Origin: Asparagopsis taxiformis
Lineage: Eukaryota; Rhodophyta; Florideophyceae; Bonnemaisoniales; Bonnemaisoniaceae
Assembly (NCBI GenBank): GCA_030407315.1
Contig: JALQPE010002710.1
Location: 55,951 to 119,950, forward strand
Length of the DNA stretch: 64,000 bases
Direction of reading: 5' to 3'
The notes beneath the pieces were generated by a model. It made no database searches, was not told the origin of the DNA, and saw only the letters and a list, made by a program, of their open reading frames with translations. A program made the position numbers and the translations under genes. This document shows, piece after piece, positions 32,301 to 41,814 of the stretch. Each line of letters begins with the position of its first letter. Within the stretch, counting starts at the first letter, position 1.

Positions 32301-33188
32301 GTTGCTTTATTTCCACCCGACGTGCACACGTTTGCATTGTCTGCAGATGAGGCAACCATGTTGACATTCAATCGTCGTTCGAAGTGTTTGGAGATCCGCG
32401 ACGTGTGTGACGTGTTGGAGTGTATCGATCGCGTTGTTTCACGTGTCGACATTTCAAATTTTGGATATTCGCCATTAGATCTCGCCGTGTCGAACGATCG
32501 AAAATATGTCGCTTTCTATCAGAATTGTCCTTCTTCTGCTGTGCATATCTATGACGCTAGCGAAGGAGTGTTGCTGCAAACACTATCAGGTGTAAACCAA
32601 TTGGCGTTGGCTTCAATCAGTAATCAACAAGGAAACTCGGCATCGGATGGAGCGTCGGGGGATTCTGGTGGTTCAGCATGTGACAAGCCGCGTGTAGGTA
32701 TTGATTCATTGTGGTTCAGCGCAGATCGGTCCACTATCTCTGTTGTCGCAAATGTTGAGATACGCGGAGAAGATGGTAAGCGGACTTGGATGAAGAGCAA
32801 ATGCATATCCTGGAATGTGTGTTCAGGAGCAGTTCTGGACAAGTCACAAGTTGACGGCGAAACGAATGCATCGAAAAGCTCTGTCAGCTCGGCAACAAAT
32901 TCTGGAGAGCAATTTTCGGCTCCCAGCGTTTATTCGGATGGCGTGGTGAGGTGTGAGCATGACGGTAAATGTTTCACCTTAGCCACCCTGGAACGTAGCG
33001 TCAAATCTTGGCATTACTGCTGCGATACATCTCGCCTGTGGTTTGCCAGTTGGAGTGGAGGTGTATTTCACATTGATCTCATAACTGACAAAAATCAACT
33101 CCAATTGTGCGACAATCGCCCACCTCTCCCACCCCTCCCACAACTCCATTTACCCCTATCAGAAGACGCTACCAAACACAAAGGCTGA
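29370..33188 (+). CDS. NLR-B: NB-ARC/WD40 STAND protein (TIR lost)
   Basis: 1272 residues. The N-terminus (1-110) is Pro/Ser/Thr-rich without a known domain. NB-ARC follows: P-loop GMGGVGKST (about residue 139), Walker B LLLLFDDVWD (about 226), LSSTRYG, CGGLPLALSVAG (about 325) and VHDLVQDM (about 467). A conserved helical linker (NVVRHLLGAG; PYCMKNRDECTFQLFGRLRDV) precedes WD40 repeats from about 675 to 1240 (typical: GHEDSVNSVALS then LLASGSLDGTIRIFD). In this family nucleotide-bound NB-ARC acts as an oligomerisation switch and WD40 as sensor. A TGA at 33186-33188 ends the frame just before the TIR start (EEVYDVFISHA). As written it would be a sensor without an effector: possibly a decoy or regulator, or simply decaying. 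The start is supported by CCATGAG and alignment with NLR-A's lost start. Confidence 0.85.
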   Translation: MSNSRAISNRSNSNPVAVSSTSSPHQHPQSTHSDRPIPRSPAETPTETPAEPPVISPTPPASSEPPTAPPPPHPSPFQSSPPTTCLVPNIRAVTNPAFNVPSAEDAILDFLPDSNSPENMTYRHLLSDDGTKKSIALYGMGGVGKSTILCALGRKDEIRYTFKDGVWLFRLDHDITMASFIHQLERLVKIVLPDFLEDFMELATSEDSYPDMITELTNRLAQKRLLLLFDDVWDINSRVYKLVCAMCETVQRSVRTPMKVLSSTRYGDVADVLTRDSCIQVNPHPSESDQNLRIFCLKVCMKPCDIPSLSFDNRNALDHILSTCGGLPLALSVAGSAVKQLMIPGSNHCDYNAISAFWGRLQRNTRRLAQAEVGDGHSGLAYALETSLEFVEEKWESEKEADEIEDELRAGEMFASLCIMQKQMCLPVSAIKKLWGVREAEAGVRMLSRNSLVSEVRDENKIIVGVDVHDLVQDMSMEMAKSGGGSAKWHARLLDGYRASLNRSGGAEDGGEDEGVEWWNLDSNDKYIVDNVVRHLLGAGEATEALGLLTDYRWVERMNEDENRAPFQKVIDELQLLQSYIVQHKKTMGKNVARDIEVIVKAMVLCMVPYCMKNRDECTFQLFGRLRDVKSESGIVERLVSSIERYGRIPWARAGPGVLRSRRSMLQRVLDVEEYGDCMCIVAGGEEVVVGGRNGKVGVYNGWDGSKKMSLVGHEEEERVVDVHYVRSSSRIFSCSSRGRVVVWEEYKMCYRVQAEGLQEDEEILCMEVLPKRGRVVLGTSKGRLLVMDIEGEGTCSQNAFQSVDAHDRYVTSLTAGPSEDFVVSGSRDRRIRVWDAENFADIANVSEGHEDSVNSVALSGDGRLLASGSLDGTIRIFDLERCEQRWSSSTAHDDWVSCVLFSEDASLLYSADEGGTIHVWKLSGDGRNVPLLRMLRHPTMGDIRSLCIGDDSELFALTERQVHVWDVRDVESRDGQVALFPPDVHTFALSADEATMLTFNRRSKCLEIRDVCDVLECIDRVVSRVDISNFGYSPLDLAVSNDRKYVAFYQNCPSSAVHIYDASEGVLLQTLSGVNQLALASISNQQGNSASDGASGDSGGSACDKPRVGIDSLWFSADRSTISVVANVEIRGEDGKRTWMKSKCISWNVCSGAVLDKSQVDGETNASKSSVSSATNSGEQFSAPSVYSDGVVRCEHDGKCFTLATLERSVKSWHYCCDTSRLWFASWSGGVFHIDLITDKNQLQLCDNRPPLPPLPQLHLPLSEDATKHKG

Positions 33189-33509
33189 GACAAGGATACC
33201 GAAGCAGAAGAGGTGTATGATGTCTTCATCAGTCATGCCGACCCCGACAAGTGCACCATCGCAAAGCCCCTCTACGATCTACTGGTTGCACTAGGCTTGA
33301 AAGTGTTGCACTACAGAATGGAGGAGATCATGGATGCTCTACAAGCGGTGACTGTATTGACGGGGATCGAGAATAGCGATGGGGTAACGAATGGGGATAG
33401 CGTTGAAGAGGTCGCTAAGCGGGAGTATGTCGAGAGTATCGGGGATGCGGTCGAAAAGGCGCATGGGCGATTGGAGAGCGGACGAGCTACTGGACCCAGC
33501 GGTTCGTAA
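33189..33509 (+). pseudogene. Remnant of the NLR-B TIR domain
   Basis: In frame with NLR-B after the TGA. It encodes the TIR beginning VYDVFISHADPDK and PLYDLLVALGLKVL, then jumps to the post-TIR tail (VLTGIENSDGVTNG, ending ESGRATGPSGS). About 90 residues present in NLR-C are deleted, including the FLDRAEL loop, the SPEYAA strand and the WTLKEL helix that carries the presumed catalytic Glu. Even stop readthrough would not give a working TIR. Confidence 0.8.
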
Positions 33510-36059
33510 GAGTGACAGTTTAGGAGACCGCAGTTTAATAAATACAGTGAGTGATTCATGATGATTGTTAGTTGATTGCACGGTAGCGAACTGCAGTGAC
33601 CAGCCAGCACTACTGAATTTTGCAGAACAAGAGATACCCCGTTTGAGCATCGGCCAACGCGAATACATAGTACCATGCAGATGTGTGCAAGACGGCAAGG
33701 ACAACAATATATTGACGCCGATCGCGAGGCTGTTGGTGAGCACTACACGGAAGGCGGGCCTCCGTGCGCCGCAGCGGTGAGTGTTTGCAAGGCGACGACG
33801 ATTTGCTTGATTCGCAGCGTCGCGAAGTGTGTGGTCCCGAGTAACTGAGGGACGCTGGTCGCACGCAAGTGATGTGAATGTTGCGACGGCTGAAATGATG
33901 GGATTTCAAGGCAGGAAGAAGATATTTCAACTTGACAACTATAGCTGAGACACAACTCGACATTCGCGCGTCAAAACTTGGACATCGCACACGCTTTCCG
34001 ATAACCGTATGCAGCCAAGATGATTAGGACGAAACTAGCCAAGTCGGATGCAATCAAAACGCATCGTGCGGCGGGGGCGACGGAGAACGTATGTGAAAAG
34101 TTGTGCGCCACCCAGAAGATCACTGGCACGCGTTTGTCTTGTCGAAGATACAAGCGCATTGCAAGATCGCAACTGCGTTCCGGATCGCTCCTCAGGTATT
34201 GTTCTGAAACGCGGTTTTTCTATTCGCATTGGTACGTTGATTTACCCGAAGGACTACATACGCCCACCCCCGGGTCGAGCCTGGATAGTTTTCAGCCAGC
34301 CCTGCAGTGAAAACTGCGTTGTTCTCGTCTCCGGTTCCATGTTACTTTTGATACCAATATCAAGCTCTGGAGCCAAGGCAGCAGTGTGTGAGATGTCAAA
34401 AATTGTAAAAATTATAAATTTCTCATGCGCATGTCGGTCCCAAAACATCGATCATCGACTCGAAGCGACTGTGTGCACACACAATCGATTGCATCGTTGC
34501 GACTCACAACTGATTCATCCCGACAATTCGCGTTCGATCGACACCTGCGTGCGCGTTGCACAGTCTGCTGTCGGTCGCAATGGCGCCAACCACCTGACCT
34601 GCTCTGAAACGCAGTTCGCGCATATGCCGCACAGCGTCGCGACAGCTTGGTTGTATCGCCGTATGACTTGAATGGATGCTTTGACAGAAGATGATATGCG
34701 CATTGAAAGGCCATTTCCATACGTCCGTAGCGCCGTGTACAGGCGTGACGTGCACAACGAAGCAACAGAAGCGGCGTTTGTACTGGCTGAATGGCATGCG
34801 TTGGTGCGTTCGTAGGTGAGATGCCCATGAATGCAGACCACCACGATGGTGAAACCGTTTTATGGATCTGCATGCAGGTACAGGGTAGGTACAGTTTATG
34901 TTGGCAATCATCCCTCGCGAGAGAAAAATGCATTGGGTGTGTCTACGGTTTGGGGACGGATTGTGAGCAGCAGATATTGAATAGGGAAGGGTGTGATGAT
35001 GGAGTAAGCGGATGCACTTGATTAGTTGGTTACGTGGTTGTGTTGCACCGCAATGGAGCTGTACCTACATCGAGATGGGTAGAAGGGGTAGGGTGGCGAG
35101 GGTAGAAGCGATGGGGATGGGGTCCAGAGAGTGGGTGAGCGGCGATGAGACGGCCATGTAGTGTGTACGTACTGATGGCCATACGAGCATGCAACTGGGG
35201 TGTTGAAGAAGTTTAGGATGGACTGGAACCTGTCATCATTACACACGGATATGGATTGCACTTCAATAGCATGATGCGTAGTACTTGGGATACTGAGAAG
35301 AAATCGATGCTAGCGTAGTGTGAATAAACTATTCGCTCTCGAGGAATAACGATGCATGTATTAAGATTGTGCTGTTGACTCTATACCAACCAGCGCTGAA
35401 AGTATAAACGAGTAAGCGAAGCATATGTGGAACAAGTTGACAAGGATGCGTCTAACGATACGTTGATGGAATGTATTGCACAACGTGGAACAGACGATGG
35501 ACCAGTAAATGTTGTAGTGCAAACGCTGACAAACGCATGTATCGGCACAATGACACCGACCGACACACATGACCATCATGGTCACGTGACGCGCTCGGCA
35601 TCCGCCCTCACACGCAGTTGCAACAAATGTACCCAGCGCCTTGCTCACCTACTATCCGCACATACCACATGCTGCTGGGGACGCCGCGCGACGGGCGGAT
35701 GGATGCACACACTTTTCGCCTGTTCACCGGTATCGCACATCCACTGGCAAGAAGCTCAACCATCGCTTTCGAGCACTGTGCGAATCTCCGACCATCGCCA
35801 CGCCATTGCCAGCCGCAGTCCAGTCTGCAGCACACTCATCGATCGCGCCCAGCACCGACACGTGTCACTTCGACGAAAGTGCGAATCGCCGGTTGAAGCG
35901 TCGAGTGTCACGCCGAACTGTTCGACACTCTCCGGCCATTCAGTAGTGTATGTGTTGATCCCAGTGTCTCAGTTGATGCGCCTGTCGGGTGATCATACAG
36001 CATTACACCAAAACATTTCTCATATTTCTACGCATCTCTACGCCGATTTTCGCTCACAG
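33510..36059. other. Intergenic DNA downstream of NLR-B
   Basis: No gene recognised. The first part holds X4 (33902-34330). The longest plus-strand frames (34048-34671, 35427-36071) encode no known domain and overlap opposite-strand frames of similar length, so I do not call them. DNA from about 36060 on is the NLR-C 3' flank. Confidence 0.5.
33902..34330 (+). repeat. X-family copy (X4)
   Basis: It begins ATTTCAAGGCAGGAAGAAGATATTTCAACTT, close to the X1 start, and later has TTTACCCGAAGGACTACATACG, then CACCCCCGGG and CAGTGAAAACTGCGTT, matching the conserved 3' blocks of X1 and X3. The middle is diverged and the exact end is not clear. Confidence 0.5.
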
Positions 36060-36810
36060 TCGCTCAAGTAACTCACATGCACAACTCGCAATCTTGCTCG
36101 TCGCGCAGACCACTGTCCAGTTCGATCCTCCGTCACCGCCGCCCATCCGCCATGCGCCGACAAAGTCCACGCCATTTCCCATCCATGCCCCATCCGGAGT
36201 GAACATCAATCCTCCGCCAACATCCCGATCACCCCATCATCGCCAGTTGCCTTTGGCCAGCAGCCCATACATCTTGCGAGGGCGAGTCTTCTCTACCTCA
36301 TGTGTGCCACTTCATGTCTAACTTTTGATTGTTTCGCACGTCGAACAAATTGATGCACCCAGATTAGAAATGGGCATCGTGTCGAGCGCACGTCGATTCG
36401 ACCGAGTTGGTTCGACGCTTGCAGCTGCCATTTTCGAAGCTGTCTGCTGTGGCCCGCGCGTAGCCTTGCGTGTGTGGAGTGTGAACGAGTGTGTGTGAAT
36501 TGCGAAACGTTGCGAGATGCGCTGCATAGACTGCCTCCACTTTGGCAGCCTCCATGCGAATTCACCAAATGCGCTTACCTGCCTCCTTGGGTCCACAACA
36601 AAAAGGTTGCACATTATTCTCTCAAGTTGAAATCCACTTATCATTTCGTCTTGCACATCTCACTGCATTTCGAAATATATTATCTGTGTCGCCCACCGCC
36701 ATCATCACAGCTCGTCCGTTTCAGTTGCAGCCCAATAAACTCCAACACCACGACTCCTACCTACATCTTTAGTCACCCAGTTTCAATCTCATCATCTTTT
36801 TACCATCATT
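36060..36810. repeat. NLR-C 3' flank, duplicated at 18.35-19.09 kb
   Basis: Aligns with 18350-19087 in the same orientation relative to the NLR tail. The shared blocks include TTCTCTACCTC, TGTGCCACTTCATGTCTAAC, CCGAGTTGGTTCGACGCTTGC and GCGAAACGTTGCGAGA. It would contain the 3' untranslated region and downstream DNA of NLR-C. No gene seen. Confidence 0.6.
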
Positions 36811-39800
36811 CTACCGTGCACTACTACGACCTGCAGCCCGCCCACTATTCTGACGATTCTTCGCCTCTACTACGGCGTCCCGGATCTTTTCGGCAAATTG
36901 CATTTGCGCCGCTTTCTCCTCTTCACTATTTCCATTCGTCACTTCCGCCTCGTTCTCGATACCAGTCACTCCCCTCAGCGACTGTAGTCCCTTCAGTACC
37001 TTCTCGATCGTCAGCTCCTCCTGCTTCGACATCCACTTCAAAAACCCTTCAGCCACAAACACATTCTCTCCCTTATCGTTCACTGCACCGAACAGCGAAT
37101 TTTCGTCCCGGCAATCGTCCAGTGTCAATCGGTAGAACACCGGAATAATGATTATCTCTCTTTCGCCGCCGGCACCGAATCGCTCCAAAAAGCACATCAG
37201 CTCCTTCAGCGTCCATTTCCGCGCAGCATACTCCGGCGATAGTATCACAACTGCAATCTTCGCTGTTCGCATCGCCTTGATCATCTTCTCGGGTGCATTC
37301 TCCCCGGGCCGCAGCTCTGCCCGGTCCAGAAATACCTTGAAACCGAGTGCGACGAGTAGCTTGTACAACAGCAATGCGATGGTGAACTTGTCGGGGCCGG
37401 CGTGGCTTATGAAGACGTCGTATACTTCGTCGGCTTCGGTGTCTGTGATTGTGTGCTGTGGTGGGGGTGGATGTGGATGTGGATGAGGTTTGAGGAGTGG
37501 AATAGGGGGTGCATTGCGCGGCGGGAGATGGGTGTCGTCAGTAATTAGATCGATATAGAACATACCCTTCTCCTCAATTAAAAAGTGTAGCCGGGATGTT
37601 TCGGCAATATAATGGGCTCCATTCATGCTTTCTTCCTCCATGGTGGCTATGATGAAAGACGATCGGCCGTCATTGTACTCCACCTTTGGTGAATAGAAGA
37701 CCTCCAATCCGTTAAGCTCCACATCGCAGACCAAGCGGGGAGTTGCGGTGCTACTCATTCCGGTATTATTGCTGCCCAGATGTGTTTCGTCCATGGGTTC
37801 TCCTGATGATACATTCCAAGACATAGACTTTGTGTGGATATATGTATCATTCTCGCTAAGTGGGTCTGGATGTGCGGCTGCGACAGCTGAGATCACATTG
37901 CTGTCTGAGCTGAACGAAAGGAGCCCAACATTCTTGTTAAGTCTATTTAGTTCCGTACCACTTGACTCTGAGGAATTCGATAGTGCATCATGTTCATCGG
38001 GGATTAACGATAGCGCCCATTCCTCGAGATCAGAGAGTGATCGCAAAACATTTCCATTCTGCACGTCAACTATTTGAACAACACAACTCTGCCGACAAGA
38101 GTACGCAACCAATTGATGGTTGTTTGATACGGCCAGTGCATCTGGCAAATACCAAAAATTATTATGAGGGAGTTCGAAACTGGGAATGACGTGATCGATG
38201 CGCACCGACACGTCACACACGTTGCGTATCTCCATCTGTCTCGACTTGTGATTCAACGTGAACATTGTTGTTCCATTCTCAGAAACTCCAAATTTCGACA
38301 CGCCCGGAAGAAATGTATCGACCGAATGGTCACTGCGGCCGACTTGTCGCACATCCCAAACTTGTACACTACCGCCACTCAACATGAATAGTTCCGAGCC
38401 GTCTCCCAGACAGAGCGATTTGACAAAAGTCGAGTTGGGGAGAGTGTACGCCAGTGACACGACACGACCACTGTTCATCACCCGCCATACGCTCGTTCCT
38501 TGTTCTCCCGCAGAACACAACAAGCGTTCATCGCCACTGAACAGGACGCAATCCACAGAAGTGTCATGTTCGTCTGGTGATGTCCACAGTGGCTCACCAC
38601 TCGGCACGTCCCAAAGCCGAACGCTTTTGTAATTCGACAACGACGCTGAGGCCAGTAGTCTCCCATCAGCGCTCAATGCCACGCTGTTCACCAATCTTCT
38701 GTGTCCCTCGAACACAGTGCCGCTCTCGTCGAGGCTTGTCGTATCCCACGCACGGATCGTTCCATCCCACGATCCAGACACCATCACAGTTTCGCTTCCT
38801 CCGGCTGCCAGCGATCCCACTCCACTCGCATGCGCGGCGACAGTTCGAACTACTTTCCCGCTTGTTGTATCCATCACTAGTAGTCGCCCTTCAGTAGTTC
38901 CCAGAACCACTTTCTCCGACGACGGTAGCACTTGCATACAACAAATCGAATCTTCTTTGTCTTCTACATCTGCTTGCATTGATTGCAACTTCTTCTCCTC
39001 TTTCCAGATTGTCACTTGTCCTCTCTGATTGCATGAATACATCAACCCCGAAATGCAGTCGAAAAACACGCCCACGATAGCACTATCTTCGTCTCCAGTC
39101 AGCGTCCTCTTCACCCTCCCATCTCGACCATCCAACACCCATACCTCCCCTCTCCACCCTCCCACAATCACTTCTTCCCCTCCCCCACTCACACACATGC
39201 ATTCTCCATATCCCTCTACCTCCAGTACACGTCGCAACAAACTTCTCCCACTCGTCAACACCCCAGGCCCACAACGAGCCCAAGGCCGCTCCGCATATTC
39301 CTCAATACTACATACTATTCGCTCTACTATCCCACTCTCACTCACAACATCGCGCAATCGCCCAAATAGTTGAAACGTACATTCTTCTCGATTCTTCACG
39401 CAGTACGGCACCATACAACGCTCCATTGCCCTCGTGACGATATACAAATCGTGGGCTATTTTTCTTCCAATTTTTGTGTTTTCTTCCAACTGCTTTCGTA
39501 CCAGTTCCAGCTCGCTCATGACCTTCTGGAACGGTGCTCGCTCTTCATCCTTATTCATCTTCTCGATCCATCGATAATCCGTCAACAGCTTCAGCGCTGC
39601 ACTCACCCGCCCAGCTCCGAGCAGGTGTCGTACAACGTTGTCGCTCATGTACTTGTCTTCCGTCTTCAGTTCCCACCATTCTTCTTCTTCACTCTCGGTA
39701 CTCCCTCCTGCTTCATTCAATGCATGATCTTCAGCAACCCCTTGACTTGTCCGTAGTGATCTCCGGTATCCATCCACAACCCGACAATGCCACCCTCGTA

Positions 39801-41226
39801 CTCCCTCCTTCCCCTCCGCCATTTCTACACACACATCGTGAACAAGATCATGGAGTCGGATCCCCCTCACCAACCCTTCCTCATCTTCATCCAGTGATAC
39901 TAGACTGTGTCTCGAAAACATCCTCGCCCTTGCTAGCCCATCGTCTACGCCCCACATCTTCTCGATCACACACAATGGAATACACATCTGCTTTTCCACT
40001 ACGCAAAACGATCGAAACATCTCCCCAATCGTCATGCTCTTCCCCTTCCACCCTCTCTCCAGCGACACCAGACTCCTCTGGATAGCTGCACCCAGCCCCC
40101 CGTGTCTACTCCCACTCTCTGCATCACGCAGTTCTACACTACTCCGCTTCAGACTCTCCCAGTATTGCACAATTGCATTCGGCCCACTCGCATCTGTGCA
40201 TCGACCAATCACTTCTTGCATCCCAGATCCAGCTACACTCAGTGCCAGTGGTAGTCCTGCACATAGGTCAACAATGCTATCCAGTGCATCACGATTGCCC
40301 GATGACCACGAAGCAAGCCTGGTACAGTCGATCCCAGCATACTTGCACAGAATCTCAATGCATGTCTCCCTACGCACATCTCCAGGACTCACTGCAATTG
40401 ACACATCATGTGTCGGTACACGACCTATCGCCTCATTCCTCGTCGACGTCAGCACCTTGCAACTTCCTCCATCCATTTCCTGGGCACCTTTGCACGCTGT
40501 GTCTACCAGCTTGTAGACAGTGGGATCGAGATCCCACACGTCGTCAAAGATGAGGAGAAAGCGCTTCGGAACGAGTAGGTCAACCAGTTTCTCCATCATG
40601 TTGGAATGAGTGTCGTCATTTGCAGCGAGTTCAATGAATTTGGGGAGGAAATCTGGGAATGCCTCGGTGACAATCTGCTTCAGCTGGTTCAACAGGCTCT
40701 GCACTTTGGCGTCATGACCGAGTTCAATGAACCACAAGCCGTCCGGGAACTTTTGCCAAACATCTGCATATCTGCCGAGGGCGCGCAGGATGGTGGTTTT
40801 GCCTGCGCCACCCATGCCGACGAGAGCTATTACGTTATTGTTTGGGTCATCGGACAGGAGGGCGTGCTTGGCCTTGCTTTCTGGAGTGCGGGAGTTTCGG
40901 GAAAAGTCTAGGACAATCTGGCGGGAGTTTCGGGGGACGTGGAAGACAGCAGGGTGTGGGGTGCGTGATGGTTGGGCGGGAGACAATGCGGGAGTGGAGT
41001 GGGGAAGCGGGTGAGATGGGTGGGACACTGGATGAAGTGAGGAAGATGGTGGGGATAGCGACGGTGGAGAGGACTCGATGGGCGCGGAATCGGATACGGC
41101 GGGAGGGTCAGAAATCGTTTGATGGGCGTGATCAGATGTAGGGACAGGATGGGACGGTGGAGTGACGGTGTTGGAGCGGGTGGAGTCGGGAACAGAGTGG
41201 TCTGGTTGAGAGAAGGAATGATCCAT
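36811..41226 (-). CDS. NLR-C: complete NB-ARC/WD40/TIR STAND protein
   Basis: 1471 residues from the ATG at 41226 (ACCATGG context). The frame continues upstream to 41814 but only through low-complexity repeats. Residues 1-100 are Ser/Pro/His-rich. NB-ARC: GMGGAGKTT (about 136), LLIFDDVWD (about 224), LTSTRNEAIGR, CAGLPLALSVAG (about 325) and LHDLVHDV (about 458). The helical linker has NVVRHLLGAG and ECTFQLFGRLRDV. WD40 repeats run from about 675 to 1180 (GHRRLVNSVALSADGRLLASAS; VSGSWDGTIRAWD). TIR lies at about 1270-1395: VYDVFISHAGPDK, KVFLDRAEL, AVVILSPEYAARKW and WTLKEL, whose Glu aligns with the NADase Glu of TIR enzymes. The likely role is a cytosolic intracellular sensor that oligomerises and signals through TIR NAD cleavage. 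Domain calls are firm; the ligand is unknown. Confidence 0.92.
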   Translation of the reverse strand: MDHSFSQPDHSVPDSTRSNTVTPPSHPVPTSDHAHQTISDPPAVSDSAPIESSPPSLSPPSSSLHPVSHPSHPLPHSTPALSPAQPSRTPHPAVFHVPRNSRQIVLDFSRNSRTPESKAKHALLSDDPNNNVIALVGMGGAGKTTILRALGRYADVWQKFPDGLWFIELGHDAKVQSLLNQLKQIVTEAFPDFLPKFIELAANDDTHSNMMEKLVDLLVPKRFLLIFDDVWDLDPTVYKLVDTACKGAQEMDGGSCKVLTSTRNEAIGRVPTHDVSIAVSPGDVRRETCIEILCKYAGIDCTRLASWSSGNRDALDSIVDLCAGLPLALSVAGSGMQEVIGRCTDASGPNAIVQYWESLKRSSVELRDAESGSRHGGLGAAIQRSLVSLERGWKGKSMTIGEMFRSFCVVEKQMCIPLCVIEKMWGVDDGLARARMFSRHSLVSLDEDEEGLVRGIRLHDLVHDVCVEMAEGKEGVRGWHCRVVDGYRRSLRTSQGVAEDHALNEAGGSTESEEEEWWELKTEDKYMSDNVVRHLLGAGRVSAALKLLTDYRWIEKMNKDEERAPFQKVMSELELVRKQLEENTKIGRKIAHDLYIVTRAMERCMVPYCVKNREECTFQLFGRLRDVVSESGIVERIVCSIEEYAERPWARCGPGVLTSGRSLLRRVLEVEGYGECMCVSGGGEEVIVGGWRGEVWVLDGRDGRVKRTLTGDEDSAIVGVFFDCISGLMYSCNQRGQVTIWKEEKKLQSMQADVEDKEDSICCMQVLPSSEKVVLGTTEGRLLVMDTTSGKVVRTVAAHASGVGSLAAGGSETVMVSGSWDGTIRAWDTTSLDESGTVFEGHRRLVNSVALSADGRLLASASLSNYKSVRLWDVPSGEPLWTSPDEHDTSVDCVLFSGDERLLCSAGEQGTSVWRVMNSGRVVSLAYTLPNSTFVKSLCLGDGSELFMLSGGSVQVWDVRQVGRSDHSVDTFLPGVSKFGVSENGTTMFTLNHKSRQMEIRNVCDVSVRIDHVIPSFELPHNNFWYLPDALAVSNNHQLVAYSCRQSCVVQIVDVQNGNVLRSLSDLEEWALSLIPDEHDALSNSSESSGTELNRLNKNVGLLSFSSDSNVISAVAAAHPDPLSENDTYIHTKSMSWNVSSGEPMDETHLGSNNTGMSSTATPRLVCDVELNGLEVFYSPKVEYNDGRSSFIIATMEEESMNGAHYIAETSRLHFLIEEKGMFYIDLITDDTHLPPRNAPPIPLLKPHPHPHPPPPQHTITDTEADEVYDVFISHAGPDKFTIALLLYKLLVALGFKVFLDRAELRPGENAPEKMIKAMRTAKIAVVILSPEYAARKWTLKELMCFLERFGAGGEREIIIIPVFYRLTLDDCRDENSLFGAVNDKGENVFVAEGFLKWMSKQEELTIEKVLKGLQSLRGVTGIENEAEVTNGNSEEEKAAQMQFAEKIRDAVVEAKNRQNSGRAAGRSSAR

Positions 41227-41814
41227 GGTACTAGAAGTGTGCGCGGAGGGAAGACAGAGGAGATTGTTAGTCGGAGAGCTGAATGGTACGGACGGAGAGG
41301 CGAGGATGGATGATGTGAGCGGTGGGTGTATGGACGGTACGGGAGGGTAAGAGTCGCGAGTCGAGAAGTGGAGGAGTGGTGTGCGCTGTGTGCTGTGATG
41401 ATTGAGGTAGGGCGTTACGCGGTGTTGATGCGAGGGTGGTTTGCAGAGCAAAGTAACAGAACTGAAGAGGATGGATTGATACGAATAGGTGAGGCTACTA
41501 GTGGGGAGAAGAATGTCAGTTGGCGAGGTGAATAGTACGGATGGGGCGGCAACGATCGAGGAGGCGGTGGGCGTATGGACGGTTCGAGCGCGGAAGAATT
41601 GTGAGTCGAGAAGTGGAAGAGTGGTGCGTGGTATGGGATGTGGTGCTGGTGAGATGCGGTGCGGTGTTGGGCTGCGCAGAGTTGATGCGAGTGTCGTGTG
41701 CTGCGCGAAGAAACGGAGTTCAGGTAGATGGATCGATAGGAACAGTTTATTCGGCAAGTTGCGAGACGGGGAACGGGGTCGCGCCTCGCTGTAATCGTAT
41801 ATACACCTGTACAC
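41227..41814 (-). promoter_or_regulatory. NLR-C 5' region with a degenerate tandem duplication
   Basis: Open on the minus strand in the NLR-C frame, but made of two related units (about 41255-41515 and 41520-41760). Each encodes a Ser/Thr/Pro-rich segment with a FSSPTNNLL/FTSPTDILL motif preceded by PLL(D/H)(S/F). Repeats of this sort are more like a duplicated C/T-rich leader than a domain. I place the start codon downstream, but an N-terminal extension cannot be excluded. Confidence 0.45.

Noticed and set aside
35427..36071. 214-codon plus-strand gene
   Set aside because: Overlapped by frames in other phases, no domain; it ends at the NLR-C 3' flank duplicate.
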